Part shown: piece by piece, positions 16,501 through 24,844 of the stretch
Layout: every line of letters starts with the position of its first letter
How positions within the stretch are numbered: position 1 is the stretch's first letter
Source of the DNA: JBAXTE01 sp963556065
GTDB lineage: Bacteria; Bacteroidota; Bacteroidia; Bacteroidales; WCHB1-69
Length of the DNA: 64,000 bases
Direction of reading: 5' to 3'
NCBI GenBank assembly: GCA_963556065.3
Contig: CAUVYH020000005.1
Span: forward strand, 434,001-498,000
The notes under the pieces: model-generated
What the model was told of the DNA's origin: nothing
Seen by the model: only the letters and a program-made list of their open reading frames with translations
The model's database searches: none
Translations under genes and position numbers: made by a program

Positions 16501-16516
16501 ATTACCCTATGGTAAT
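16501..16516 (+). promoter_or_regulatory. candidate Crp/Fnr operator
   Basis: Perfect inverted repeat ATTACC CTAT GGTAAT. The 5-bp half sites TTACC and GGTAA separated by 4 bp match Crp/Fnr dimer geometry. It lies 20 bp upstream of a TTCCTTTG -7-like element (16538-16545) before the membrane-protein gene, a spacing that would allow activation. Confidence 0.5.
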
Positions 16517-16564
16517 CATTATGTTCAAAGTAGTTCTTTCCTTTGCAAAAAAAATATTTAAGCA

Positions 16565-17056
16565 ATGGAAACAAAAACTAATAAAAATGTTTTTTGGTAT
16601 AAAACATACCATTTACTTTCAATTCTTGGCTTCATATTGTGTTTAGGGAGCATTTTTTCATTTGTTGTAATGAATATTGCCTTAGGAGAAAGTCCTTCGG
16701 TTGATTCAATTTATTGGCAACGGCTATTTGTCTCGAAGATTACTTTTGTTTTAATCATTCCAGGCATTTGCCTTTTCCTGGTTGCTGCAATTTTCCTTAG
16801 TTGGAGGTATTATGGTTTTTTTAGTAATGTTTGGGTCTTGCTTGTTCAACTATTAGTTGTATTAGTTGTTGTAAACTCAATTAATATTGTATTGCTAGCG
16901 GAGAAAGCAACAGCAATTGCAATTCATCAAAAAGAAATCATGCAAAGCATTCCTGAATACATTAAAATCAAGAGCAGAGAAGATATCTTCGGTGGTATAA
17001 ATATGCTTATACTTCTGGCAACCCTTATGGTCTCATTTTATAAGCTTAAAAAGTAG
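16565..17056 (+). CDS. four-helix membrane protein of unknown function (163 aa)
   Basis: Four hydrophobic segments can be drawn at about residues 13-37, 57-80, 87-113 and 141-160 (SILGFILCLGSIFSFVV, FVLIIPGICLFLVAAIF, VLLVQLLVVLVVVNSI, NMLILLATLMVSFY), with a charged loop containing several Glu and Lys between helices 3 and 4. No family recognised. It lies between the Crp/Fnr regulator (67-bp gap with operator) and the DUF169 gene (4-bp gap), so it is probably a target of the regulator. Start ATG 16565 is the first in frame. Confidence 0.8.
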   Translation: METKTNKNVFWYKTYHLLSILGFILCLGSIFSFVVMNIALGESPSVDSIYWQRLFVSKITFVLIIPGICLFLVAAIFLSWRYYGFFSNVWVLLVQLLVVLVVVNSINIVLLAEKATAIAIHQKEIMQSIPEYIKIKSREDIFGGINMLILLATLMVSFYKLKK

Positions 17057-17060
17057 CTTT

Positions 17061-17447
17061 ATGAATACAAAGCAGATAGGCATTAAGCTGAAAGAGAATC
17101 TTGGATTACAATACTTCTTCATCCCGACAAAGAAAAATGACGAAGTCTCCATGTTGAAGCCCCTTGACAAATTCAAAGAAAATGGAACTCCTATATTTGT
17201 TGTTTCCTTTGCATCACCTTATGAATTAAGCGGATTAGTATATTTGCTGCACTATAATTCACTGCTACCAGATAATCTTGTTATAACAGGATTTTATTCC
17301 GGTTGCGGTTCAATATTTACCAACTCCATGAAATTAATTCAAGAAGGCCAAAAGAAAGCCGTTTGGGGAGTGCACGATATTTCAGCCAGAGCAAGGTTGC
17401 CTAAAGATATAATGACACTTTCGATGCTATTTAGTATAGGTAGTTGA
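17061..17447 (+). CDS. DUF169 family protein, C-terminally short (128 aa)
   Basis: Matches DUF169 (COG2043): FVVSFASPYELSGLVYLLHY, then ITGFYSGCGSIFTNSM with the conserved Gly-Cys-Gly, then DISARARLPKDIMTLSM. Family members I know are about 200-240 residues and continue well past this point; here the frame ends at FSIGS. It is therefore probably a truncated copy, cut near the right end of the array. The family's function is unknown, though it is often found in anaerobes. Start ATG 17061 is 4 bp after the membrane-protein gene. Confidence 0.78.
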   Translation: MNTKQIGIKLKENLGLQYFFIPTKKNDEVSMLKPLDKFKENGTPIFVVSFASPYELSGLVYLLHYNSLLPDNLVITGFYSGCGSIFTNSMKLIQEGQKKAVWGVHDISARARLPKDIMTLSMLFSIGS

Positions 17448-17793
17448 GATTATTGATAAAAGTTTTGTCATAACCGATAACTGGACAAAAAATAAGAACA
17501 CGAAATTTGTCTTTAGCTAATAAGCCCAGCTGCCAACAAGTGGAGCTTTAAGCAGTGCGAAGCACCCAGCCCCGCATACAGCGAGGGCAAACAAGAAGTA
17601 CAGGTTGAACTAAACCTCGAATACTTCTCAAGATCAAAGCAATGAATTGAGTATTCGAGGGTTGCCCCAACTAAATCAACGGCTTTGATTTTTTAATACA
17701 GAGATTCCATTAATCCCGATTTCGCATTGATATTGGGTTTACAAACTTTTTTCGTAAATTCGTCTTTTCTTTTATACTCAAAAAAATAGCCGG
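17448..17793 (+). other. right edge of the cassette array
   Basis: Holds the half attC at 17529-17610 and, right after it, a hairpin AACCTCGAATACT / AGTATTCGAGGGTT (17613-17663) with further CTCAA / TTGAG pairing. After about 17.7 kb the style changes to the core genome. No gene seen. Confidence 0.6.
17529..17610 (+). repeat. degenerate attC, 5' half, last of the array
   Basis: GCTGCCAAC (R'', near-complement of GTTAGCAGC expected at the left end of this cassette, present as ATTAGCAGC at 15872), then the common GCGAAGCACCCAGCCCCGCA segment and CAGGTTGAAC. About 80 bp match the copy at 13135. The 3' half is missing, so the array seems truncated here. Confidence 0.55.
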
Positions 17794-20613
17794 ATGATTC
17801 CCTTTTTACAACAGGTTGCGCGCAGTCTGATCTCGAAAGATCTCGATCGATTTGATCAAATTTGCATTGTGGTCCCTTCGCAACGGGCGCATTCGTTTCT
17901 GCTGTCCTTTTTGAGCAAGGAGCTGAAAAAAACTTTTATCGCACCCAAAGTGGTGACCATCGACGAGTTTATGTCCACCATTTCGGGGTTGAAATCCATC
18001 GACAACACGCAGTTGCTGCTCGAAATGTTTGTGCTGAACAAAAAGATCAACCCTTCGGGCGACAACGATATGGTGAAGTTTTCGGGATGGGCGCAACAGT
18101 TTTTGGGCGACATCAACGATATCGATCTGCATTTGGTGGATGCAAAATCACTTTTCACCACGGTTGCGGATATCAAGGAGCTGGCACTGTTCAATACGCC
18201 GTTGGAAGAGCGTTCGGCCCGCCAGCTGGCATGGCTCGAGTTTTTTAAACGGCTCTGGCTTTTCTATTCCGAATTCAATGTCTCCCTGCTCAACCGCCAT
18301 GCGGGTTATCAGGGGATGATATACCGATATGTGGCTGAGCACATTCATGAGCTGATCCCGAATATCGGGTATTCCAAAATCATTTTTTGCAGTTTTAACG
18401 CACTCACGGTTGCCGAAAAAAAGGTGATTGAGGTGTTGCTCAAGGAACAAATTGCGGAAACCTATTGGGATGCCGATGAATATTATCTCAACGATTCCAT
18501 GCGGGATGCCGGTCAGTTTTTACGGCAGAATTTTGCGGAATTCAATCTTGAAGAGCCCAACTTCAGGGTGCGGAATTATGCCGAAATTCCGAAGGAGATT
18601 CATGTGGTTGCCGCTCAACACAATATGGCGCAAGCTAAATTTGTGGGTGAATTATTTTCCGATAGTTCGAAGTTCGATTTGGATAAAACGGTGGTAGTTC
18701 CCGCCGATGAGAGTCTTTTAATTCCCCTGTTGTATTCCATTCCGGTCCGGAAAATGAATATTACCATGGGATTGCCCGTTGCACATACGCAACTGTTTTC
18801 GTTTTTCACCCTATTATTCGATATGCAGCAGAATGCGCAGCGGGTGGCGGAGCTGAAATCGAGAAACAGCAATAAAGTCTATGTCAAGGATTTGATTACG
18901 ATATTGAGTCACGCGTATTCTCGCGATATTTTGAGCAGTTTTAAGGCCAATGCCGATGAACTGGTGTTTCGAATTCAGCGTTCGAAGCGAGTGTTCTTCA
19001 CCTTGGAGGAAATCAAAAAAAATGTAGATTACCCGGTTCTTGATGAATTTTTAGAAACTGCGTTCATGGTCTGGCAGTCGGCTACTGATGGCTTAACGCG
19101 GTTGAAACAACTCTTGGCCATTTTTGGAGATAAGTTGCTTTCCGATGCATCCCGTCAGGAGATCATGGCGAATCCCGAAAAGCTCATTTTTTCAAATGCA
19201 TATCTCGCCTTATCACGTGTTTTGGAACGGTTGCTCGAAGCCACTCAACTTTTCGGAGAAGTGATTGATGTGGCGAATCTCCGGTTTTTGTTCGATGCCG
19301 AAGCGCACAAGGAAACCTTATCGTTTAAAGGCGATGCCAAAGAGGGTTTGCAGTTGATGGGAGTACTCGAAACCCGTACCCTCGACTTCGATAATGTCAT
19401 CTTCCTTTCGGTAAACGAGGGCGTGCTTCCTTCCGGAAAGACGGTGAACTCACTTATTCCCTATGATGTGAAACGTTATTATAAACTCCCGTCATATCAG
19501 TATAAGGATGCTGTGTTTGCCTACCACTTTTTCCGGCTGTTGCAACGGGCTTCGCTGGTCTATTTGGTCTATAATTCCGGTTCTGCCGATGGGAAAGCCG
19601 AACGGAGCCGGTTTATCAATCAGCTTTTGCTCGAACTGCCCAAATACAATCCAAACACCCGGATCATTCATCAATCCATTAATGTGGAGGCATCCATCGA
19701 TTTATTGCCTTCGATTTCAATTGCCAAAACACCGGCCGTGATGGAGGCGATCCGTGCAATTCCCCGTTATTCGCCCAGTTCGTTGAGTAAATACATCAAC
19801 TGCCCGTTGCAGTTTTATTTTGCATCGGTTCAGAAAATCCAGGAACCCGACGAACTGCTCGATGCCGTAGATGATGCCACGCTGGGAAATGTCATTCACG
19901 GCACACTGGAGGATATATACAAACCCTTTATCAATGCGAAGATCGATCTTAAACCCGTTCATCCGGAACGCCTCAATGAACTGATATATCATCATTTTGC
20001 CAATCCCAACCACAAAGTGGTGCTGAATGCCGAAGATCTGGAATTTGGTAAAAACCGGCTGGTGCGTGAGATTGCCGTCCGTTATATCGAGAATGTGTTG
20101 AACGCCGATATGCTTGCCAAAAATACGGTGGTGCTGAAATCACTGGAGCAGGAACTTTCGTTTGAGGTGACCGTTGACGGTTGTTCCATCAAATTCTATG
20201 GGAAAGCCGACCGAATTGATCAGTTCGACAATGGAACCATCCGGATCATCGATTACAAAACGGGTCGGGTGGATGTCGCCAAGTTAAAGGTTAAAAGCAT
20301 CGGCGATATGTTTGTAAAACCGGATCTGGGAAAAGCGTTTCAGTTGATGATGTATGCGTTGATGTATCATCACGATGTTTCCGATATTCACACCATTTGC
20401 AGTGGTATTGTGAGCACCCGCGAGAAGAACGCCCCGTTTAATCCCTTGCAGTTGCTCGATTCTGAGATTATTGATCCGGAGTTGATAGTGGAGTTTGAAA
20501 AGCGTTTGTTGCTTATGCTTCAGGAAATTCTGAACCCGGAGGTGGAGTTTCAACAGACTACCGATGTCAAACGATGCGGCTACTGTACATACAAGGCCAT
20601 TTGTAACCGATGA
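17794..20613 (+). CDS. AddB-like PD-(D/E)XK nuclease/inactivated helicase (939 aa)
   Basis: Partner subunit of an AddAB-type double-strand-break repair nuclease. The N-terminal two thirds are an UvrD-like helicase fold without a good Walker A (VVPSQRAHSFLLSFL at about 29 lacks GK), as known for inactivated AddB helicase domains. The C-terminal part is the nuclease: LSKYINCPLQFYF at about 661-673, GKADRIDQFDNGTIRIIDYKTG at about 808-829 with the Asp and the D-Y-K motif, and KRCGYCTYKAIC at the end, the cysteines that with the earlier Cys bind an iron-sulfur cluster in this family. No addA is in the window. First core gene after the array. Confidence 0.85.
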   Translation: MIPFLQQVARSLISKDLDRFDQICIVVPSQRAHSFLLSFLSKELKKTFIAPKVVTIDEFMSTISGLKSIDNTQLLLEMFVLNKKINPSGDNDMVKFSGWAQQFLGDINDIDLHLVDAKSLFTTVADIKELALFNTPLEERSARQLAWLEFFKRLWLFYSEFNVSLLNRHAGYQGMIYRYVAEHIHELIPNIGYSKIIFCSFNALTVAEKKVIEVLLKEQIAETYWDADEYYLNDSMRDAGQFLRQNFAEFNLEEPNFRVRNYAEIPKEIHVVAAQHNMAQAKFVGELFSDSSKFDLDKTVVVPADESLLIPLLYSIPVRKMNITMGLPVAHTQLFSFFTLLFDMQQNAQRVAELKSRNSNKVYVKDLITILSHAYSRDILSSFKANADELVFRIQRSKRVFFTLEEIKKNVDYPVLDEFLETAFMVWQSATDGLTRLKQLLAIFGDKLLSDASRQEIMANPEKLIFSNAYLALSRVLERLLEATQLFGEVIDVANLRFLFDAEAHKETLSFKGDAKEGLQLMGVLETRTLDFDNVIFLSVNEGVLPSGKTVNSLIPYDVKRYYKLPSYQYKDAVFAYHFFRLLQRASLVYLVYNSGSADGKAERSRFINQLLLELPKYNPNTRIIHQSINVEASIDLLPSISIAKTPAVMEAIRAIPRYSPSSLSKYINCPLQFYFASVQKIQEPDELLDAVDDATLGNVIHGTLEDIYKPFINAKIDLKPVHPERLNELIYHHFANPNHKVVLNAEDLEFGKNRLVREIAVRYIENVLNADMLAKNTVVLKSLEQELSFEVTVDGCSIKFYGKADRIDQFDNGTIRIIDYKTGRVDVAKLKVKSIGDMFVKPDLGKAFQLMMYALMYHHDVSDIHTICSGIVSTREKNAPFNPLQLLDSEIIDPELIVEFEKRLLLMLQEILNPEVEFQQTTDVKRCGYCTYKAICNR

Positions 20614-20655
20614 TATAAAGCCAATTAGGGGTCTGCTGAATAACTTTTAAGAAGA

Positions 20656-20768
20656 GCCCTGAAAGGGCGAAGGCAAACAACCGAGTGGATGCTTCAATTC
20701 GACGTGAGTTGAATGGAAGCATCTGCTCGGTGAAAAAGATGAGAAAAGATCATCAGCCCTGAAAGGGC
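20656..20768 (+). repeat. REP-like palindromes upstream of the Y1 transposase
   Basis: Two copies of GCCCTGAAAGGGC (20656-20668 and 20756-20768) flank a 50-bp hairpin (20681-20730: CCGAG, GGATGCTTC, TTGAA pairing back). This is the arrangement expected for sites acted on by a REP-associated Y1 transposase. Confidence 0.75.
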
Positions 20769-20855
20769 GGTAGCTAATCTATGACAAAGCATAGACCTTT
20801 TATTGATTTGAGACTGAATTTTTTTATTTTACACACTGAGTTTGAAAATTATTTA

Positions 20856-20863
20856 TAATTTTG
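20856..20863 (+). promoter_or_regulatory. TAnnTTTG -7 element for the Y1 transposase
   Basis: TAATTTTG, 26 bp before ATG 20890. Fits the Bacteroidota -7 consensus. Confidence 0.5.
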
Positions 20864-20889
20864 GGATATATACAATCAAAAAAACTATT

Positions 20890-21342
20890 ATGGGACAATC
20901 ATTAGTTAAGTTATACGCACATATCGTTTTTAGCACTAAGCATAGGCAAAATTTAATTGATGAAGAAATTGCAGATGATTTATTTGCATATATTGGTGGT
21001 ATTTGTAAAAATCTTGAATGTAATCCAATCATAGTGGGGGGATATCGAAATCATGTACATGTTTTATGCGTTCTTTCCAAGAAGATAGCATTGATGACGC
21101 TTTTAGATAGAATGAAATCCAATTCTTCCAAATGGGCAAAAACGAAAGGGGATAAATACCAAGATTTTTATTGGCAAAATGGATATGGTTGTTTTTCTGT
21201 TAGTCCATTGGGCGTTGAAAGTTTAAAGGGCTATATTTCAAATCAAAATGATCATCATCGGCAAAAGAGTTTTGAAGAGGAATATATTAAATTTCTGGAA
21301 GATTATCAAGTTGACTATGATGAGAAATATGTTTGGGATTAG
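20890..21342 (+). CDS. Y1 (HUH) transposase, REP-associated / IS200-like (150 aa)
   Basis: Single-strand DNA nicking enzyme. The HUH motif HVHVL is at residues 55-59 and the catalytic tyrosine in KGYISNQNDHH is Y115 with the helper N/Q residues after it. The N-terminal VKLYAHIVFSTKHRQ is the usual start of Bacteroidota IS200-like/TnpA-REP proteins. ATG 20890 is chosen because this conserved start follows it directly; the longer frame adds 16 unrelated residues. It is flanked on both sides by GCCC..GGGC palindromes (20656-20768, 21385-21433), and there is no TnpB. A domesticated RAYT is therefore more likely than a free IS. Confidence 0.87.
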   Translation: MGQSLVKLYAHIVFSTKHRQNLIDEEIADDLFAYIGGICKNLECNPIIVGGYRNHVHVLCVLSKKIALMTLLDRMKSNSSKWAKTKGDKYQDFYWQNGYGCFSVSPLGVESLKGYISNQNDHHRQKSFEEEYIKFLEDYQVDYDEKYVWD

Positions 21343-21384
21343 CATAATGCTGTCGCCCATTCAGGGCTAAGTCTCTTAATCGAC

Positions 21385-21433
21385 AATAACCAAGTTCTGG
21401 CGAACTTGGTTATTGCTTAAAGCCCGTTGGGCT
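21385..21433 (+). repeat. REP-like palindromes downstream of the Y1 transposase
   Basis: Perfect 13-bp stem AATAACCAAGTTC / GAACTTGGTTATT with a TGGC loop (21385-21414), followed by AGCCCGTTGGGCT (21421-21433). It mirrors the palindromes upstream of the transposase gene. Confidence 0.7.
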
Positions 21434-21567
21434 TAGGAAGGAATCCAACGAAAGTCAACAGGGTGCTATTCATCTCAAATTCCGCAATTAAAATTGCTTA
21501 GACGGGGTGGCCCTGGATCAAAGCATTAGTGAATTATCACGAATATTTCGATTGATTAATTCTGGTT

Positions 21568-21607
21568 AAACACGCGTTGCAAAAGCGCGTGCGCCCATTC
21601 GGGCGCA
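21568..21607 (+). repeat. interspersed double-hairpin element, copy 1
   Basis: AACACGCGTTGCAAAAGCGC followed by GTGCGCCC and GGGCGCA: two adjacent palindromes. A second copy lies at 47240-47280 in the opposite orientation, with only a few changes. Confidence 0.65.
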
Positions 21608-21762
21608 GACTTTTGTTTCCCAATGGTACTTTAGTCTTGATAGAAAAAGAGAAGTTCTAGGTACTTCAACGCTCCGTTGAAGCTGATCGGTTATTTGGAA
21701 TTTTTTAAGCTTGATTTCAAAGGAATATGAGTTTTTCAGCAAGCCCCAATTGTTTTTTTGCA

Positions 21763-21770
21763 TAAATTTG
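21763..21770 (+). promoter_or_regulatory. TAnnTTTG -7 element
   Basis: TAAATTTG, 36 bp before ATG 21807. Confidence 0.5.
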
Positions 21771-21806
21771 CGAAGAATAAGTTTTAACCTGAATAAAAAC
21801 AAGAAT

Positions 21807-22343
21807 ATGAAAGTAGGAACAAGAGTTGACCATGAAAAATATGGCGAGGGAATTGTCAGTTTTGACAGCATCAGTGCCTGTAAAATTATTTTTGTTAGAG
21901 GGGGAGAAGTTCAATTTTCCAAGCATAATTTGGAACTGGATATTCTTAGTGAACCGGAAGAGGATGGAGATTCCGCTTCATCGAATGGCATTCAGTTGAG
22001 TGATATTGAAGTTGCCTTGGAAGGGATTTTAAACAAGTATTACGGTAGTGGCGAAATTGTCCCGTTAGGGGAAAAATGGAGCGGCGGTGTCATGAACTTG
22101 CAGCCTGCCGACCGCAATTTGAAGGCAAAAGAGGTTCCGATTGAAGTGTTCTTCCACAAAATCGTCATGTTGAGAGACCGTCTGCGAGTGTTGGAACAAC
22201 AAATCAATGCGCACGGAAAACTTTCGGACGAAGACAAAGTGAACCTGCAGCAATATATTACCCGCTGCTACGGCAGTTTGACCACCTTCAACATACTTTT
22301 TGCGGAAAAAGAACAATATTTTGTGGGGCAAAAGGGGGAATAA
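21807..22343 (+). CDS. conserved hypothetical protein with an N-terminal Tudor-like segment (178 aa)
   Basis: Start at ATG 21807, after a -7 element; the longer frame from 21711 lacks a start of its own. The N-terminal 45 residues (GTRVDHEKYGEGIVSF, CKIIFVRGGEVQF) resemble the small SH3/Tudor-like domain found at the C-terminus of UvrD/PcrA helicases, which may contact RNA polymerase or nucleic acid. The remaining 110 residues are helical (DIEVALEGILNKYYG, FFHKIVMLRDRLRVLEQQI). Soluble. Widespread as a hypothetical in Bacteroidota, as far as I recall. Exact role unknown. Confidence 0.75.
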   Translation: MKVGTRVDHEKYGEGIVSFDSISACKIIFVRGGEVQFSKHNLELDILSEPEEDGDSASSNGIQLSDIEVALEGILNKYYGSGEIVPLGEKWSGGVMNLQPADRNLKAKEVPIEVFFHKIVMLRDRLRVLEQQINAHGKLSDEDKVNLQQYITRCYGSLTTFNILFAEKEQYFVGQKGE

Positions 22344-23152
22344 TTATTAATATACAGCCCAAAATATTGTTTTAAAACTGTCTGATTTTTGTAAATATTA
22401 TGGGTTACTATACAAAGCAGGGGGAGACTCACCTATAAAAGTCTGTTTCTTTTCTTGGGAAAAAAAGCATATTATTAAATTTGGGAAAACCTAAGAAGCA
22501 TGAAGATTTTCCTTCTTTATGACCTCAAGCCGGTTGGGCTCATACTTTTTTCCTCCAGCTGAAAAAAGTATGCAAAAAAAGCCTCCGCTGTCGCAAAAGT
22601 GCTAAAAAATAAACAGTTCCACTAAAATCGATGAACTCCTCCTTTTAGCCAAAATGATATTTTTAGTGTAAACGATACTTTTAATTTCCATTTTGTCTAA
22701 CGTCGTCAAACACCATCGATTTCTTAACGCTGAACTGTTGATTTTTCTTAACGCTCTTTTACTCAATGCGGTTCCTGCCCACAATGTGAGATTAATTCGA
22801 TGGATATCCAACTTTTGGTTTGGCAGGTCTGCATTATAGACCCGCGCCAGCGTTAAAAACGACCTCATCAAAAAATCGTAAAGAAAATCAACCATTTATA
22901 CAGTAAAAGCGAGGCGGGTGGTATAGTGTAACTAGATTTCAAGCCGAATAATCCGTCGGGAGAATTTAATTCCTTGAATAACGCTCATTACTTGCCTCGA
23001 TCAGTATAAATGATTGATTTTTAGTTTTTTTGGTGCAGTCTTGAATTTTTTGTTACTCTTTTTGTTTCAAGACAAAAAGTAAGGCGACAAATGTTTTTTT
23101 ATTTTATAAAGATTCTTCTCCCTCGGAAAATTGAACTGATCAAATATTTCCA
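22344..23152. other. 809-bp gap with remnants of a dispersed repeat
   Basis: Holds a 12-bp perfect hairpin CATACTTTTTTC / GAAAAAAGTATG (22541-22572), and another, TTAC..TTTTTG / CAAAAAGTAA near 23050-23082. Between them is low-constraint sequence with an open minus-strand frame (22602-22895, 97 codons) that shows no family signature. I read the stretch as decayed repeat sequence, not a gene. Confidence 0.45.
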
Positions 23153-24844
23153 TCAAGGGCACATCCGGTCCACCATTGGGTTTCCTTGCTTCATGCCGAG
23201 TTTTCTGGATTTTTGGACATCGTTGCATCCCAAATCCGGATGATTGGTCTGGAGATAATACGCCCCGCGGTTGTAATAATACTTGGGATTATTGGGCTTT
23301 AACTCAATGGCCTTGTTGTGATCGGCAAGAATGGTGGTGTCTCTGGTGTAGGTCTTGGTAATCGCCCGGTTTGAGTATGCATCGGCATAATCGGGCTTGA
23401 TGGATATGGCCTTGTTTAGATCGGCCATGGCCAGATCAAATTTACCGGTAGTTAAGTAAATCACGGAACGGTTGTTCAATGAGTAGGCTGACTTTGGGAA
23501 TAATTCAATGGCCTGATTATAATCCTGCAATGCATGTTCCAAATCATTTTTTTTGTAGAAGGCAGATCCCCTGTTGTTATAGGCTACATACGAATCGGGG
23601 TATTTCTCAATTACATCGGTGTTCACGGTAATAGGGTTTGAGAAAACTTCAATCCTATTTACGGTGGAAACGGTTAAAACAGCGATGTAAATCCCGAGGA
23701 ATCCGAGGGCGATTTTGCGGTACTTCGGGTTTAATGATAGGACATAGTGAGCAATCAATATCCCGATTCCGAGGATGGGAAGATAAAGGTAGTGGTCGTT
23801 CAGCAAACCATACGAATTTGGAAAAAACTGCAACATCAGCACAAGGTTTATGGAGAAGAAAAGCACTCCGAAAAGCGTCGTTTTTTTGTTGTGCTTGAAG
23901 AGCCAATAACACCAGTAAAGCACCCCGCAGGCTAGGACAACACCCAGATATCCATACCCCGGAAAAGCATTGGGGTAGGGGTGAATCAACGAAAGATGAT
24001 TTGGGACCAACACCTGATATATGTAGAGAACATAGCCCCACAGTCCGAAAAGAACCCGATAGAAAAATGGAAATTCGAGGGCTTCGTCGGTGATCTTAAA
24101 TTCAGGGGAGGCTTGTTTTACGCTTACGGCCACAATCCCAAAGACAATCATAAGGATGAAAAAGGGGATTTTCTCCACAATATTTTTTCGGGTGATTACT
24201 TTTAAATTCAGAAAATAGTCCACGACAAAGAGGAGGAACGGCAATAAAAGTGCCTGCGTTTTACTGAGAAGAGAAAGCAGGAAGCAACCAATCGATAGCC
24301 AATACAGGGAACTCTTTTCCTTGGTTTTGTATTTGATGTAGAGCAACATGGAGGCAATGGCAAATAGCGAAAAGAGCAAGTCTCTTCGTCCTGCGATATA
24401 AGTTACGCTTTCCACCTGAGCTGGGTGCAGGCTAAAAAACAGGGTAACGATGGCTGTAAAAAGGAGGTTTTTCGAGAGTGAAAAGAGCAAGAAAAACACT
24501 AAAAGTACCGTAGCCAAGTGTATGATGATATTCGTAATATGATAGGGTTTTGGATTCATTTTTGCCTGAGCAAAGTTCATCGAGAGCGATAGCGCTGTAA
24601 GCGGGGCATATACTCCGTGTGTTTCCCCTTTGGTGAACGATTGTTTGATGCTCTTTGAGTTCAGGGCGATGTTTGGATTTTCCGTAACATAAACAGTGTC
24701 ATCCCAGTCGATAAAGCCGCATTTTGTGCTTGGATAGAACACAATCAGGTTTACCAGTAAAATAGCAAAGATCACGACTCGTTTAAGAACTTGGTTTTCG
24801 GGTTTTATCGCAGTTTTTTTAGCTTGATTTTGCTCTTTTTTCAT
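23153..24844 (-). CDS. TMTC-like membrane protein with C-terminal TPR repeats (563 aa)
   Basis: About ten membrane segments fill residues 25-385, followed by four TPR units (AYNNRGSAFYKKNDLEHALQ, AYSLNNRSVIYLTTGKFDLA, AYSNRAITKTYTR, YYNRGAYYLQTNHPDLG). The first loop, GFIDWDDTVYVTENPNI, carries the DD typical of TMTC/O-mannosyltransferase-like GT-C enzymes, and HPAQVESVTYIAGRRDLLF is the other hallmark. Probably a membrane glycosyltransferase acting outside the cytoplasmic membrane; the acceptor is unknown. A lone gene with no operon partner nearby. Confidence 0.8.
   Translation of the reverse strand: MKKEQNQAKKTAIKPENQVLKRVVIFAILLVNLIVFYPSTKCGFIDWDDTVYVTENPNIALNSKSIKQSFTKGETHGVYAPLTALSLSMNFAQAKMNPKPYHITNIIIHLATVLLVFFLLFSLSKNLLFTAIVTLFFSLHPAQVESVTYIAGRRDLLFSLFAIASMLLYIKYKTKEKSSLYWLSIGCFLLSLLSKTQALLLPFLLFVVDYFLNLKVITRKNIVEKIPFFILMIVFGIVAVSVKQASPEFKITDEALEFPFFYRVLFGLWGYVLYIYQVLVPNHLSLIHPYPNAFPGYGYLGVVLACGVLYWCYWLFKHNKKTTLFGVLFFSINLVLMLQFFPNSYGLLNDHYLYLPILGIGILIAHYVLSLNPKYRKIALGFLGIYIAVLTVSTVNRIEVFSNPITVNTDVIEKYPDSYVAYNNRGSAFYKKNDLEHALQDYNQAIELFPKSAYSLNNRSVIYLTTGKFDLAMADLNKAISIKPDYADAYSNRAITKTYTRDTTILADHNKAIELKPNNPKYYYNRGAYYLQTNHPDLGCNDVQKSRKLGMKQGNPMVDRMCP

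Larger units (their letters stand above)
1..17612. mobile_element. integron-type gene cassette array (CALIN-like), no intact integrase in window
   Basis: Nearly every gene or short operon here is followed by a 128-133 bp palindromic site with attC architecture: an R'' box ending in AAC at the 5' end, an R' box GTTRRRY at the 3' end, complementary L boxes inside, and a variable centre. Cassette boundaries by the G^TT rule are 712-4349, 4350-7045, 7046-7911, 7912-8777, 8778-11760, 11761-about 13431, 13432-14261, 14262-about 15238, 15239-15872 and 15873-about 17.6 kb. The first cassette is cut by the window edge. All genes point the same way (+). Base composition is visibly more AT-rich than in the backbone after 17.8 kb. 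A full integrase must lie to the left, elsewhere, or be lost; only a recombinase remnant at 14.9 kb is seen. Confidence 0.88.

Noticed and set aside
1..17612. CRISPR array, suggested by repeated non-coding blocks
   Set aside because: Repeats are 130 bp or longer, separated by genes of varied length, and have attC boxes; there are no short regular spacers.
17806..20553. Several long minus-strand frames within the AddB-like gene
   Set aside because: Shadows of a GC-richer gene; the plus-strand protein has clear motifs throughout.
22602..22895. 97-codon minus-strand frame
   Set aside because: No family, no start signal, and located between hairpins of decayed repeat sequence.
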